Made by a program: the position numbers and the translations under genes. Shown here piece by piece: positions 37,001 through 51,217 of a stretch of DNA of 64,000 nucleotides. The notes under the pieces are model-generated. The model saw only the letters and a program-made list of their open reading frames with translations. It had not been told where the DNA came from and ran no database searches. The DNA comes from Brassica napus. Lineage: Eukaryota; Streptophyta; Magnoliopsida; Brassicales; Brassicaceae. The stretch is from contig NC_063450.1 of assembly GCF_020379485.1 (NCBI RefSeq), positions 44,606,681-44,670,680 of the forward strand, in the 5' to 3' direction. How positions within the stretch are numbered: position 1 is the first letter of the stretch; every line of letters begins with the position of its first letter.

Positions 37001-40000
37001 ATCTCTTTATTTTTGACATGGCTTTTTTAGATGGTATAAACATCCAAGCATATAGGTGCCAGAAGATTTTATGTCGATAATAGTTAGTGACTACATACCT
37101 GTCAAGAGCCATGTTTCGTGATTGTCCAGAGCCCATGCTGAGAACAACAAGCCATCGATCCAGAAGTTTGTTTTCCCCTATATGTAGGTTGACCTCTATT
37201 ATTTGTGATTTAACAGCAGAGTTTGAGCTACTAAACAACCTCGAAAGTTGAAACTTTCTCCATTTTTTCTCCGAGAAGGGATTCCTCATGATAGCTGATG
37301 CTGAATCAATATGCAGAGCGTAATCTTGGTGTGGTTCTACATTTCCTTGCTCCCATGTGGAATATGAAACCTGAAATTAGAAAAATATTCTCTACGTTTT
37401 TTAGGTTTGGTACATAATATAGAGACATCAAATGATTAAAACGAAATGTAGGATAAACATGGATATTTTCACAACATTCTTAAACATGCAGAGTTCCATA
37501 AAATCAAGGACAAAATTCAGACCTCACTCATTCCTCATATTTGAACTTCAACTGACTTATATCTATATCCAAAATATCCATAAGTCAAAATACAGATAAA
37601 AAATAAAATCCAACAGATGAAAGAATGCCAAAAACATTTAGCTTTACAAATTTCAAAAGCTCCAGACGAACCGTTTTTCTATACGATACCTAAACAGAAA
37701 TCTAACTAGTTAAGAAAATTTTACTTCGTAACTATCTGTTATTTAGCAACAGCATGGTAGCCCGTGTTCAATCCCAAATTCAACCAGTTTCTACGCCACA
37801 TTTTGTACTACAGTTTTCAATGTAATAGCATTCTATTGCCATAAGAAAAAGCATTCAGTGACGTTCACAGCAGTGTAGACATACATATTATAGTACCTGT
37901 GAAACTGACTTCAAGAAAATGAGGATTCTGGAGGCATTCTCCAAAAACTGGTCAGATATTTGCTTCACTCTATTTAACCCCGCCTCAAGTCCATCTTTCA
38001 AGATTTCCGATGATAAAGGCATCCGAATAATGGTGGAATCTGTCAATGACCATGCCTTATCTTGACCAATTAGCATCGGATTAAATTGATCACTGAATCG
38101 CTCAACCAAATTTGTACCTAAAACAGCAGTAGAAATTAATAAAAGGTGAACTTAAATAAAGACAACTGAATAGTATCAAACTGATTTATCAAAACCGGAG
38201 CTGAAACATAAAACCATGGATGAACGAAGCATAAGCAGGATGGTTCTACACGGAGCAAAGCCAAACTAGACGTTCATACCTATCAACGAGAACATTTTTG
38301 CAGCAGGAGCCTGAGTCGTGGAGGCAGAGAGGGTCGCTCCTTGGGGATCAAACATGTAAAAGTTGCCACCAGAAACAATAGACAGAAGATCACACATGAA
38401 GAAACAACTAAGAAGGCCCAGCCCATAGTTGAGAGTTTCACCCTTAACTCTCCACTGTGAAAGAAGCTGAAGACTACAAACCTCCTCTCTGGTCAACGTA
38501 GCCCCTTCTAAAATGGCAAGTAGAGCAGGTCCTTGGAATTCACCTGAAAGAAGGAGAGCGCATTAATAAGAGGATCAAGGTAGATAACCCTAGAAATCTA
38601 CAAAACAATTACTCAGCAAATATTTAAAACCAACCAACAAAGAAACCTGTATCCCGTATAAGCTCAAAAGATCTTTTCTGGTATCAAAAATGCTATCCAC
38701 CTTAGAAAAATTCGCTCCAGAATTGAAAGAGCAAGGTTAGAGCAAACGACAAAAAAATATTACCTAAATTATGCTGCAGCAAGGACTTGCGAGAGTGCTC
38801 TCTCTTGTCAAAGATGATGTGCAGCTTTTTAACCTTGCAGCAATCGGCTAACTCAAGAAGATCGAACAACAAGAAATCTTTGCTGCCATACAGTGATAGA
38901 AGCTCATTCAACTTTGTGAACTCCATACAAGGAAGATCTTGGGTAATATCATTATCGACTAAGGAGATACAGCGAAGAGATTGTATCCCCAACTTGTTAG
39001 CCATGTCATTGCTGATGCTAGGATGCACAAACCTTTTCCCAGAAAGAGAACTGCTGTCTACCCATGGTGCATCATTATAAACAAGATCATCCAAGGGGAC
39101 CAAAAGTCCAGCGGAATCAGGAACTAGCACTAAATTTCTATCACAATCTTGTGACGCCTCAGAGAAACAGTCTGCAATGGCTTCAAGAACTAAAAGGACA
39201 AAACATATCTGTTCTTCTGTTAACGGTGATCCTTTTAGATCATTCTGCAAGTGTTGCAGAGTGTTCATATAATCTGCGGCATCAAAACTAAGCCTCACAC
39301 CCAATTCCAGAAGCAGTTCTTTAAAGTCTGATAATTCTGAAGGGACAGCATATAGATAAGGGGTAAACTTCACGGGAGAATCAAAAGCAAGAACATCTGC
39401 AGAGATAAAATCATCTCCAAGCCACACCCAAGGAACACCGTTCAGTACTGATGTGAGAGCAAGAAAGTCATTGTCCCTAGCATGTTCTTGCAGTCTCGTA
39501 TAGAGTAGAGGAATTTGACTCTGTAACATGCTCTCAAAATCAGGATGTACTGTTGAACGAGACTTCTGTTCTTTGTAAGACTTTGATATCTCAATTAATT
39601 GTCTGCACAGGACATCAATACTTAAACAGTCCATCCACCCAAGTTTCTGAAGTAGATATGGCGAATGGCACTCGCCGTCCAGTAAGTGCATTGTGGCAGA
39701 CACCAAAAACATCTGAGACTTGGGCCTTACTCTATCTGGAGATGCCACCAAGTTACTAGATTCAAGCCATGGAATTCCTTCTATTGGTGGATCAAGACAA
39801 ATAGGACACCATGCGATAGACCTCATTTGATCCCAAAACTCATGCTCCGATTGCTCAGTGGGTAAGCTCCCAAGATAGATACTCCCCGCTTCATATTCAG
39901 GATAGGTTTCTCCATCAGGCGAGTCTTCACTTGTCTTGGACATCAGATCTTGTGATTCATCATCATTCGCTTCACCTGTCCTGGATGATAGTTTGACAGA

Positions 40001-43000
40001 AAGATTTTTGATATGGGAGAACAGTCTTCTTCCATATCTCGATGCTTCTAGATCTTCCGAGTCATGTAGGATTGACACACTTCTAGCAGCATCCACATAG
40101 GTAGTACAGTCCAGAGTTGTTCTAAGTCCAAGACCAACCAATGCATCCAGGATCTTAGAATCTAAAAACTTCTCAGAAGGAAAGTAGACTTCTTTGTGAA
40201 GAAGCTCCTGTAGCCCAGGAACACGAGGATCGTAAAGCCTGAAAAGAGAACAAAAAGATGAAGACAATTGTAGAAATATCCATTTGCCGTACAGTGTAAA
40301 TGCCAACAAATACAGCTAATATCAAGTTGCTGCGGTAGTTTGCGATTAACATATTCAACGTATTAGAATAGGAAAAAGGGAATAAGATAGATAAACCTGG
40401 AAGGTTGTTGCCATAATCCATTTGCGGCCAGAACAAAAGGGGTTGTAGATAATGCACACTGAAGGGAAACATCATCGGCGACTAGATCATTTAGATCATG
40501 CAAAATGGCCAACAAAGCTTCTTGCTGAGAAAGGAACTCCGACATACGATTGAGTACACAAGCTTTGTAAAATTCCATTTTCGAGGGTTCTTCTATTTGT
40601 AAGTATCTTTTGAAGATAGCTCTCTCCCTCTCTGAGTCTAAGCGTACAAAATCATCATCCAACAGATCCTCCCTGATGCCATCAGGTTTTAGCCACTTAA
40701 CTGGACAATTCAAACTCACAAGTTTTCTATTTCTGTATGACTCGAATATGGGAAGGTGTTTGATGGTCTCAAAGTGGACCTCATTCATTTGTCCGGCAGA
40801 AAACCACTTTGACTGAAGAATAAAATTCCGTAGCTCATGCAGTTCTCCTTCTGAAACATTAAGGAAAATTCCTTTTATGTTTTCTTGCCCGCCAGAAACT
40901 CCAAGAAGTGCGTTCAGTATGCCTGCTGCTGTTGGCGGCTGAACAAATCTTTCCAACTGAGGGTGCTCTACTGGAAGCTCATGATTTAAGAACCGGCATC
41001 CACATTTCAGCAATAATGAAGACATGTTCTCGCTCCAGCCATCATCTTGGATAACGTTTGAATTTACAGTTAGTTGCATGAGACAGCGATCTTCAACTGG
41101 CAATATGGGCCACTTAGAAAATACTGAGAGGTCATCACAAAACTTAAGATAGCTCCACAGTACCCGTATCCACTCTACTGTCGGATGTCCGTGCTGGCCA
41201 GGTGTCCAGAGTATCTTTTCAGCAAGATGCCAGTCTGCTGGTAGTAGCTTAAAAAAGAGCTTCTCAAGCAAGCTGCAGGAGAGAAGACATATGCACGATT
41301 CTTCGCTTTGTGCTACAGACAACAGCTTACTATAAACTCCTTCCGGCACTTCACGATCCACAAGCTGGTGAGGAAGTGTATCCTTCAGAAGTTCATACCC
41401 ATTCTCTTCTGCGAAAAAGATTCTCTCAGCAGTCCCACTCTTGCTAAATGTTGTAAACGAACCATCGGCAAGAGGTAGCAGGGGTAGACCAAAAAGATCA
41501 GCCGTAAAAGGAATTTCTAAATCAATAAGACAGTATTCTAGTGCCAAGACCAAGCCACTTCTATCCCTAAACTCACGTTTTCGCCGGGTCAACAAGGTCC
41601 TTAACAATTGGGGTGTCAAAATATGCAAAGATGAACAAGCCTCTCCGAATCTTTCCGCAACTAACTTTGAGATATTAATGACCGGGAGACCAGCGTCAGC
41701 AAGGACATAAACAAGCTCATCTGCCTTGGGAAAGCTGAAGTCAGGGTAAATTGCTTGCTTAGTTGAAATCCATTGGCCCCCTCTTGCTTTGGTATATAAC
41801 ACACGAAGACCATTATCCGCAATAAAACTGTACAGCTTTCGAACCAAGGATGCCCACGGTTCTGCTCCTAGAGTCACTGGCCAGACAGAGAAGAACAAAT
41901 CACATGGACCAAGTTCAGATGCAATTTTTTCGAGCAAATGACCATAGGCTGGTACAACAACTTCCTCGATCAAGTAAAGATTCCAATCCGACCGTACTTT
42001 TCCACCCCCTGCCATGTCATTGCCAAACCAAAGATCCCTCCTGTTGGATGACAACTCAAAATATGCATTGATATGCGCAGGGAGGCCAGTAGTTATCGGT
42101 AGAGGCAGAAAGCAAAAAGCACGCCCCCCAAAATTTCTTCGATTCTGAACTGAAATCGTGGATGGCCCAAATATATCAGAACTGCTGGCAACCACGTTCT
42201 CTGCTTTATCAGTCTTGACAGAATTTATAAGCACGGCAACACTAGCCCATGGTATTAACTTATGGGACATTTCTGGAAGATTTAAGTGCTTTTTACTTAC
42301 CCCGGCATTCAGACATTCACCTGTTATCCACCCATGTGAAGTACAGCCCGACGAATCTTGCTCAGTCACCACAACCTTCTGACATTTATAGGGAAGTTCT
42401 TTAACTACAGTGCTGCTTAGTTTTTTTAGTAACTGATCCTTGTTCATTCCAGCAGAAAGATTTTCATCAAGAAGACTAAACACTTGATTTGATGGCTTTG
42501 GTTCAGTATCTTCCCCAACATTGTAATCTTTGCAAACACGATGCAGTAACTGCATTTCATGACCAGCTCCTTCCTTGACAAAAATGGATACTGATTTTAC
42601 ATTCCTCAGGAAAATTAAGGCCTCCGAAACAACACCAGAAAAGGAAGTGAAGAGGGATAACACATCTTCAGGGGTATATATTTCTTTCTTTATTTGACTT
42701 CTGGGAGCAACATTGGCGTTTCTAAGAGGAAACCGAAAGAGTGTTCCAGGAAATGTATGCTCTAAGTCACAACCAAAATGCAAGAACGGTGCAAACTGAT
42801 CAGGAAACTGGTCCAATATATTTCTTCCAGCAAATTTAATCCGCAAGCCTGGGTGAGTTGGAGAGATGCCAGGCAAATGATTGGCATGGGGATCAAACAT
42901 AACAATGTTTTCTCCAGAAACGAAACCCGGGATATCTGTGAAATGATAAACACAGTTAAATCCCAGCCCAAATCTTCCAATCGCAAAAGGCTTTTCAAGT

Positions 43001-46000
43001 TTGCTTCCTTGACCAATGCGTGAGATTGCATACATATCTTGTTGAGTAAAAACCGAGTTGTTGAAACAATACAGAGCAGGGCCTTGCCAATCTGCCATTT
43101 CAGGAGAGAGGAGTGAAGAAGTCCCATAATGAGTCCTATCCAAAAGGAATGTCACCTCAGAAGCTCCGGCGTCTTCAGCGTTCTGAACCAACTCAAAAAG
43201 AATCCCAGGCCCATCAGCATACATTTCTAGTATGTGTTTAAGTCTGGTGGTCAATGCCTCATGCTGTCCAAAGGCCTCAGCAGCCCCAGATAAACTAAAA
43301 TTCATTGAATCAGCACTTTCCGCTAGCAAGACTCTACGAAGAGAGCGAGCACCAAGTTTCTCTGCTACCTCATTCGAAAGATTACCGTGAACAAACTTTT
43401 GCATTGTTCTTTTCGCATTCAATAGCATTGTAGACTCTGCACTAAATGAGCTATTATGATTGTCTGATGCAGTCAGCCACGGAGCGTCATTGTAGACCAA
43501 GTCACTTGAAGGAAACAGACGACCAGAAACATCAGGTAAATAGATTGTGACTTTGTCAAGAAATTGCGATTCAGCCAACTGCTGCGCAATTAAAACAGCT
43601 GCCCTGATTTCTTGTGGATCAAGAGGTGAGTTACCTTTCCTTTCAGCTATTCTACATAAAACATCAGCATAATCAGATGGAGTTAAAAATTCTCGAACAC
43701 CAAGCTCCACGAACAGTTTCCTAAAAACAGCCAAGTCGGTAGGGATGACACGAACGTAGGGAACAAGATGAAGAGGGCCATCAAGAACAACCTCACTCAA
43801 AGTTGCAAATCCATCCCCTACCCAGATCCAGCGACTACCTTCAAGTACAGCCTTAACAATGTCCATCTCATCTGAACCAAGTAATCCTGCAAGAATTGAA
43901 TATATCTTCGGCATCGCCAAAGCTAGTTCCTGCCGAAGAACCTGATCAATCAGAATTTCATTGTTCTTTCCAAGTTCAAGCAATTGAGCCGCAATTGCAC
44001 TTCCTCCTGGATGTGATAACCACCCCAAGTTATATGCAAGAGCTGTAGAAGAACATTCACCATCCAGTATCCGCATGGATGCAGACACAAGCCACATATC
44101 TGTTTTCGGACGTACAAGCTTCGGAGGCGCAACAGTAGATGTGACAACTTGCCATGGTAAAGTCTGAAATGGAGCACAGACTAAAACAGGGCACCAGCAA
44201 ATCATTTTAAGTTCATTCCAGAACTTAACAAGGTTACATGTAAGATTTCGTGGTCTGAAAGCCGTTGCGGCTCTTGAGAATATCCTGTTAATAGCTCCAT
44301 CATCTTCACTGGACTGATCAGGCAGCCACTTCACAGCATTGACTTCTAAAAATGAAAAAAGCACTTTACCTCGTGAATGAGCCTTTTCCAGATCCATGTT
44401 CATCAGTCGCTCCACCAATCGTGCACTCTCTAAAATCGTCTCAGGAGAAACAGTTGTTCTAAGGCCCAAACCTTGAAGCATGTCCAAGATCGCAGATTTC
44501 TGGAATGCACTGCCAGGGAAACAATCTGAATCTTCCAACAAAGCATATAACTCTTCATTACGAGGATCGTATAAAAGAGATGGCCGTTTCAGAGGACCAT
44601 TTACAGTTGGTACGAACTCTAGGTTCTGCAATTCTTCCCTTAAGAATCTATCTTCAACACACAGTTGTGGAAGATTCTGCAAAATCGAAAGCATCACCTG
44701 ATCACGAATCTCAGGTTGCAGAACTTCAATTCTGTTGAAAACATGCTGTCTGTAGAAATTACTCTTCCTCATTCTCTCAATGCCATAGTACCTCGACAAA
44801 ACATCTTCTTCGCTGCTTTTGCTGCTTAGAATAAACTCACATCCTAGAAGACAGGCAGGCACATCTGATGGAGGTAAGTACTTAGGAGGATTAACAAGAT
44901 CAGAATAATCGGATTCTTGAGTACATGTTTCTCCATATACACGGTAAATGGGTAAAATCTTGCAGATTCTGAGACATAGATCGCCAATCTGATTACCCAT
45001 GTGCCACTTTGGATCCAAAAGAAAACTACGAAGTTCATCCTTCTCTTCAGCATTCAAATTATAAATTAAACTTTGTACCCCATCCATATCTGAAGAGGCA
45101 GCATCAAAAACGGATTCTAAGACGCCGGTGTAAGTAGCATCTGAAACAAAGGAGGACAAGTCTGAATGTACAACTTTGAAATTGTTGTTTAATATTTTGC
45201 TACCAATCTTCTCCAAGACATTTCTGACAGCATCGGGAAGCTTCTCCGCGTTGATCAATTTTGACTGTGCAGAGAGTATATACAAATAGCCAGATGTAGA
45301 TGGCAAGATTGGCCAATCATGGAATAATGAAAGGATCGGACACTGTTTCTCGAGATACTGCCAGAAGAGAACAAACCATGAAGACGAAGGATGGTCTGGG
45401 TTGGAGTCTGGATGCCAGGAAATCTTGGTTCTGTATTTCCATTCAGCAGGTACAAGCCTCGGAAATAACTGAAGCAAATTTTGGATTCCGAAAATTGCAA
45501 GATTTGCTGTTTGCGACTCTGCAATGGCAAAAAGTCTGCTATATAAACCTGGAGGTATGTTCCTATCAATTACTCTGTCATAAGCTTTCTGTAAAAGCAT
45601 ATGATCCAATTCGTCACAAATAAAATAGGCGACAGCTTCTGAACTTGCAGAAAAGAAACCAAAGTCACCATTTGCTAATGGAAGCAGTTTCAGGTTGCTG
45701 GCTTGTGTGCAAACATCATCATCAGTCAGATCATCCAGGCAATACTCCAATAATACTAGCTTCAACGATTTCTTCAAAGTTGAGAGCGTTTTGCATCCTT
45801 TGAGAAAGCTGCGCACCCTATCTGGAGTAACCACTTTTGGAATAAAAAAGGAAGGGTGTTTCAACAGCATATCAAAAACTGGTCTTGGGAGGCACACGAT
45901 AGGCATTTCAAGCTGCAGCAAGGCATCACCAAGTTCTTTACTCCTTGAGAATTCCTCATCATGAAGGTAAGCATCGGCAGGGGACACCCATTTCCCCCCA

Positions 46001-48074
46001 TCAAGATCCGAAAACAGCACAGGAGCATTGCAGACATTTTTGTAAATCTGCTCAACTAAAATGTTCCATGGTGCTTCAAAAGATCCACTAGGCCATAAGG
46101 AGAAGTACGAATCCCTGGGATCAAGCACTTCTCTCAAACAAAGAAGCAATCGTGCAAAAGAGGGTGCTACCACATCTTCCAGGAGAAGCCTATTCCAGGC
46201 TGAACGAACTTTACCACTCCTGTCCATGTCTTCTCCATACCAAATTCCGCGGCGATTTGATGACACCTCAAAGTATCCGTTGACTTGAACCGTCAATCCA
46301 GTTCGTACAGGCAATGAAAGAAAGCAAAAAGCATGCCCAAGCTTTAAGAAATTGTTCTGCCAAAACCATACAAAGACAGAGTAAATGCAATGTCTCTAAA
46401 AGGGATACGAGAAAATCCAATCAAAATCTGTTACAAATAATCGAAAAGCACGAAGCGTAAATATATAGAATACCAGCAAATGTTAGGATGAATAAATATA
46501 ACTATAAACAGATAAATAAACGCATTTGCATATTCAGTACTGCCAGAATATACACGAAGTTGCAACATGAGAAAAACAAGTTATCTGGATGATAGGCAGC
46601 GAAGACACACAAAGACGAAGGTGAAAAACACGACTACACGAGAAAAAATACTTATAAGCTACAGATAGCAAAAAAAAAAAAAACTACTTTAAGCTGACAC
46701 GGTACCTCGGATGAATCATCTGATATGCAAGCTGCGACTGAAGCCCATGGTAACAAATGAATATCATATTCTTTGGATGCAGTGGCGGCAAAAGAACCAA
46801 TTCTACTAGACGATGACGCCATCGTCTGAACAATGTAAAACTTGTCTGTTCTCCGTTTACTCTGGCTTCCCTTCTCAGACTCACTCACGAAATCCAGAGT
46901 AAACGCATCCATCTCCCTATCTCCAGAAATCGACGTCTTCGACAGTCTAAGAACCGCCTGCCGATGCCACACAGTATCATCCTTCGGAGAGCTAACCGAA
47001 ACTGAATAAAGCCTTTTAGGCTCTGGATCTCCAGCATCCCACGTGTACATCTCAATAGACAAAACACATTTAAGAAAAAGCAGCGAGAAAACCCCTTCCT
47101 CGAAGAGCTGATCAAACATCAACGAAATGTCGTCCTCAAAATACGCTTGCCTCGAAAGCCTACTAGAACCTGCCTGCTCGGGACTCCTCAAAGGGAAACG
47201 AAACAACGTGCCGCGAAAAGGAGTTTTCATGTCGCATCCAAAGGCACAGTAAGGAAGAAACTGATCCTCGTAGTGAGAGAGAGCCGAAGAGCCAACGAAA
47301 TCGATTCTCTTCCCTGGGTTAGCTGCAGAGATATTTGGAAGATAAGCACCCTGAGGATCGAACAACACCACGTACTTGCCACTCACAAAGGAAGGTATAT
47401 CAGTCAAATGGTACACCGAGTTGAACCCAACTCTACACAATCAAAGCCACAACACTCATCAGAACGCTCATCATCGAAGTGAGTAAACAACAGAGTTCAT
47501 TAGCTCAACGGAAAAGGACTGTGGCCATTGTGTCAGTTAGGTCCCACTGGTACGAAACTAATATTATTTTATTTTTTTTAAAGCCGGATAATTATGCTAT
47601 TACAACTGTTGAAAAATGAAAAATGTTAGAATCGATTTCCCCCTGCCCTATGAGAGATTCAAGCCTGACTAATATTATTTATATTGTGGTTTAGTAACCT
47701 CCTATATTATTCAAAATAAAAAATAACAGAAACAAAAAGCTTTACCCAAATCGACCAGTCTTCCAAGCCTGACCATGCTTCCCACTCCCACCAATCCTCG
47801 AGATACTAACGAAATCCTCTTCAGTGAACACAGCATCGTTGTAAGCCAAGAGAGAAGGACCTTGCCACTGAGCCAAAGAGTCCGATAACAGAGAATCCGT
47901 CCGGTGAGCGCGGCGATCAAGGCAGAGACGGACACGCGTAGCTCCGGCGTCGTCGGCGTTCTGTATGAGCTCCTTGAGCACGGTGGTTCCTTCCGGGTAG
48001 TTCAACAAAACCTCCCGAATCCGTCGCGTCAAATCCACCTTCTGGCCAAAATCTTCGAGGAGAAGTGAATCCAT
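31029..48074 (-). CDS. Giant sacsin-like protein with C-terminal RING finger (At5g23110-like)
   Basis: Thirteen exons: 48074-47746, 47432-46706, 46356-40397, 40238-38764, 38543-38280, 38117-37897, 37370-37099, 36706-33802, 33715-33583, 33203-32680, 32586-31690, 31499-31323 and 31226-31029. The sum is 14082 nt, divisible by three: 4693 aa, close to the 4.7k-residue Arabidopsis homologue. It has three sacsin repeat regions, each headed by an Hsp90-like ATPase fold: residues 1-350 (ELIQNADDAG, GRFGVGFNSVYHLTD), about 1385-1700 (ELVQNAEDAG, GRFGLGFNCVYHFTD) and about 2780-3100, where the ATP motifs are lost. The C-terminus is a C3HC4 RING (CKICLIKEVDLTIVPCGH, CPFC), suggesting ubiquitin ligase activity. 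Animal sacsin is a chaperone-like protein; the plant role is unknown. Exon 3 alone is 5960 nt. Confidence 0.93.
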
Positions 48075-48747
48075 CTTCGATTAGATTGTTCGATTGTTGC
48101 GGAAATATTATAATAGTAGTAGACCCATGGGGTTATAAAGAAGACGAGATTGCGAAGGCGGTTTCTGATGAAGATGCACCGACTCTTAGGAGAGTCGTCG
48201 AGGTAGAAAAAGATCGAAGCTAAGGAAAAAAGCTTGTAAAATCCAGATTTATGACTAATTGATGTTCATTTTCATTATTGTTCTCTCAAAAGAAAAAAAA
48301 AAGAGAGGAAAATGACAGAAACTGTGCGTTATAATGGGCCTCTGGTTAATAAATTTAAGGCCTGTTAAGAATATGGATAAGATCATAAGAGCAGGCAGCA
48401 ATAGTTGGAATGTTTTGATATGTTACTTATTATTGTTAAATACATTTTTGATATATTACCAACTTGGTTATTTATTACGTCTATGAACTAATCCAAAATA
48501 TTTTAGGTAATTATAGCTAAAATGGGACATGTATCATATCAGTTATTTAATTTTTTTAAAATAAAAAAAATCATGTTTTTCTTTTTTGACGTCGTATAAA
48601 AAAATCATGTTAAAACAGTAAAATTATAGATTTGATAGAAATTAAAAGCAGTAATGAGTAAAACTTTTAGAAATACATTTGTTTATTAAAAATAGTTATC
48701 TAAATATATACATATTTTAAAAAAGTGTTGATTGTGCTTTGATTATT
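48075..48747. other. Sacsin-like gene promoter and AT-rich flank
   Basis: 48075-48300 probably contains the leader and promoter of the sacsin-like gene (reading minus). The rest is AT-rich with no gene. Confidence 0.4.
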
Positions 48748-49687
48748 GGAAAAATTATTTTTTAGACCCAAAAAATGGTAACTATGTCCCATTATAATAA
48801 TTTCTATTTTGTATCATTTTTGTTTCTAATGTCCTTTAGTAGTTTTGAAAATAAATTGAATAAATAGTTTTACAAGCAAAAAAAAATTGGAAAATAATAA
48901 CTACTAATGAAATACCTATATGAACTTAGTGGTACTTCGCTCTACTATGACAGCTAAACCAAGTAAAAATCTTCATCTCTCTATAAGCCACTAAACATGT
49001 TTTTCCAGTTTTAAAAATGTTTAGATCATATTTTCAGATTTTGTTATACATAAAGTAGAATTGTCATTCTACGAAATAGAAAATAAAATCCATTTTTTCA
49101 TTGAATTTATGTGATGTACGTAAATAATAGTATTCTATAAATATTTAGAATACACATTTCGCGCTTAACATATCGCTCTAAAATCTATAGAAATCAGAAT
49201 CAACTGATTACTATAAATCTAAAACCTGCAGAAATCGAAATCTACACATTACTATAAATCTAAAATCTTGTAGAAACCGAGTTCTACAGATTTACTGTAA
49301 ATCTAAAACCTGTTGAAATCAGAATCTATACATTACTATAAATCTAAAAACCTATAGAAACAAAGTTCTACATATTTATTGTACCCTGCGAATAAGAATA
49401 ATCATTTCCGAAAAATGTGGGAAGAAAATATTTAGTTTACATATATGAAAAAATCGATTTTTCAGAAGAAAAAATATCGTGGAGATAGATTTTTTTTTAT
49501 TTGAGGATTTTTAATATTTTTTATTTTAATTACTTTAATTATTTATTATATTTTAATATTTAAAAATTATTTTGTTAATTATAATTTCGAATTTATAATT
49601 GAAATTAAGGGCGTTATTGCCATTTTAAAAATAATTAGCCCAATGGAACATAGTTATCATTTTTTTGCCTAAAAAAATTATTTTCCC
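48748..49687. mobile_element. Non-autonomous MULE-like element with long TIRs
   Basis: Terminal inverted repeats of about 45 bp: the left starts GGAAAAATTATTTTTTAGAC, and the right, reverse-complemented, starts GGGAAAATAATTTTTTTAGG. Both continue into AACTATGTYCCATT. Flanks TTGATTATT (48739-48747) and TTGGTTATT (49688-49696) match at 8 of 9, fitting the 9-bp target duplication of Mutator-like elements. No coding capacity; carries an internal minisatellite. Confidence 0.75.
49173..49381 (+). repeat. ~42-bp minisatellite, about five units, inside the MULE-like element
   Basis: Units of the form CTAAAACCTGYAGAAATCGA-(ATCTACACATTACTATAAAT) repeat about five times with divergence, alternating between two subtypes (AATCAGAATC and ACCGAGTTC). 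Confidence 0.7.
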
Positions 49688-51217
49688 TTGGTTATTTTAT
49701 CTTGTTTGCAATGTGTTTGTTTATATATTGCGTATATATCTTTTATTTTTATCTAATATTTTCCTGTTATTTAAAAAAGAAAAAAAGAAAAGTTACAATA
49801 ATCATAATCTCTGGAAAAATGTTTTTTACAGCACTTGAGCCATGTAATGCTTATTTTTAGGGGCTTTATGCTATAATTTTCAGTTTAAAAGGTAAGAGCT
49901 ATTTTATTGGTAAGGTTTTCAAATTGAGGTTCTAACTTAATTTATATTAGTATTTTAATGAAGTTAAATTAATTACTCAAATTTAAATATTTTCTAAAAA
50001 AATCAAATCACTTATAAATTATAAGACATTTGTCAAAAAAGTTTTTTCTTGAGTATTTAAAAAACTTTTTGAGATATTTTAACATCAAGTTCTCATTATT
50101 TAAAATATCCGTAATTAAATATTATTGTGATCAAGGAACATGACTGTTGGGAGATGTCTAGCTTAGCTAGCGCTTTCTTTGCGATTAAGTTTTTGTTTGC
50201 TAAGGCTGCGTACGTACTCTCTGTGTTGTGCAGCAAGACATACGTCGACGAGAAAGCAAGCATGGTTTGGGTTTTAGATTCCATCCCATGCTATGTTTTA
50301 GTGTCCATCTTTCCGGTTACTTTATGCGTTGTTTATTTGGCAGTCTACTAGATCTATTTTCTACCATTCAAACATAAATTTTACATATATATTTGATCAA
50401 CTTTATAGTATTATTTATTTTGACCACTTAAACATAAGTTTTGAAGCGGCAAAATTTGCAATTATATAACTAATCTCTGAATTCATCTATATATTATCCT
50501 TTGATCCTTTTTTTTTTGTGCACACACATTTAATCTGCAGTGTTTGATACATACACCGTTTAATCTGCTTGTTATTCAAAGCCTGTGATTCTTATTTATG
50601 ATTTTAGTGGTGACAAATAATATTAGGATTTTAGTAAGGAACAAAAAAGTTAGAAATAGCTAAAGCCCGGCTCTTTGTCTAAAGCAAAGGTATAATTACC
50701 CTTTACTTCATTAGTTGTCTCTCTTTTCTATCTTATAGCCGTTAATGGTAGGGTGGAATAAAAAAGAAATAGACAAAACATTACAATTGGAGAAGACAAT
50801 AGTATTCCGGTTTTGTGGAATAGTTTGATTATAGTAATAAAACTAACGACGTTGATGATTTTATGGTCCTCAGTTTAAATTCAGGTTTAAAACCATTTAA
50901 CTAGTTCCATCGCAAGTTATAAATCTGTTTGAACATGAATTATACTGAACTCTTAAATATATGGACATGTAGACTAGAGAGTGCTAGAAAATAACAACAT
51001 TTCCCAAAACATTCCTTTATAATTTAGTTTTCTATCCAAAAAAAAAAATTGGGAAGTGGAGGTTTGCATATTCATGATGCTCCAAACATGCCATTCTATA
51101 GCCTGACAACATTAGCCGAAGCTAAAAGGTATTCAAACATGGGACAAAAGTCAAAACCAATAATTGAGAATATCAGTCAAGTTGTAATTCCAACAAGTTA
51201 AGAACTTTAAATACTAA
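49688..51217. other. AT-rich intergenic DNA
   Basis: No confirmed gene. It includes a 65-codon open frame from ATG 50152 (listed separately) and A/T-rich sequence. Confidence 0.35.
50152..50351 (+). CDS. Hypothetical small membrane protein
   Basis: From ATG near 50152-50154 (MSSLASAFFAIKFLF) the frame runs about 65 codons to TAG. Two hydrophobic segments (SLASAFFAIKFLFAKAAYVL and the C-terminal VLVSIFPVTLCVVYLAVY) suggest a membrane-spanning peptide. No homologue is recognised and no promoter or intron is evident. It may be chance or the remnant of a gene in TE-rich DNA. Confidence 0.22.
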
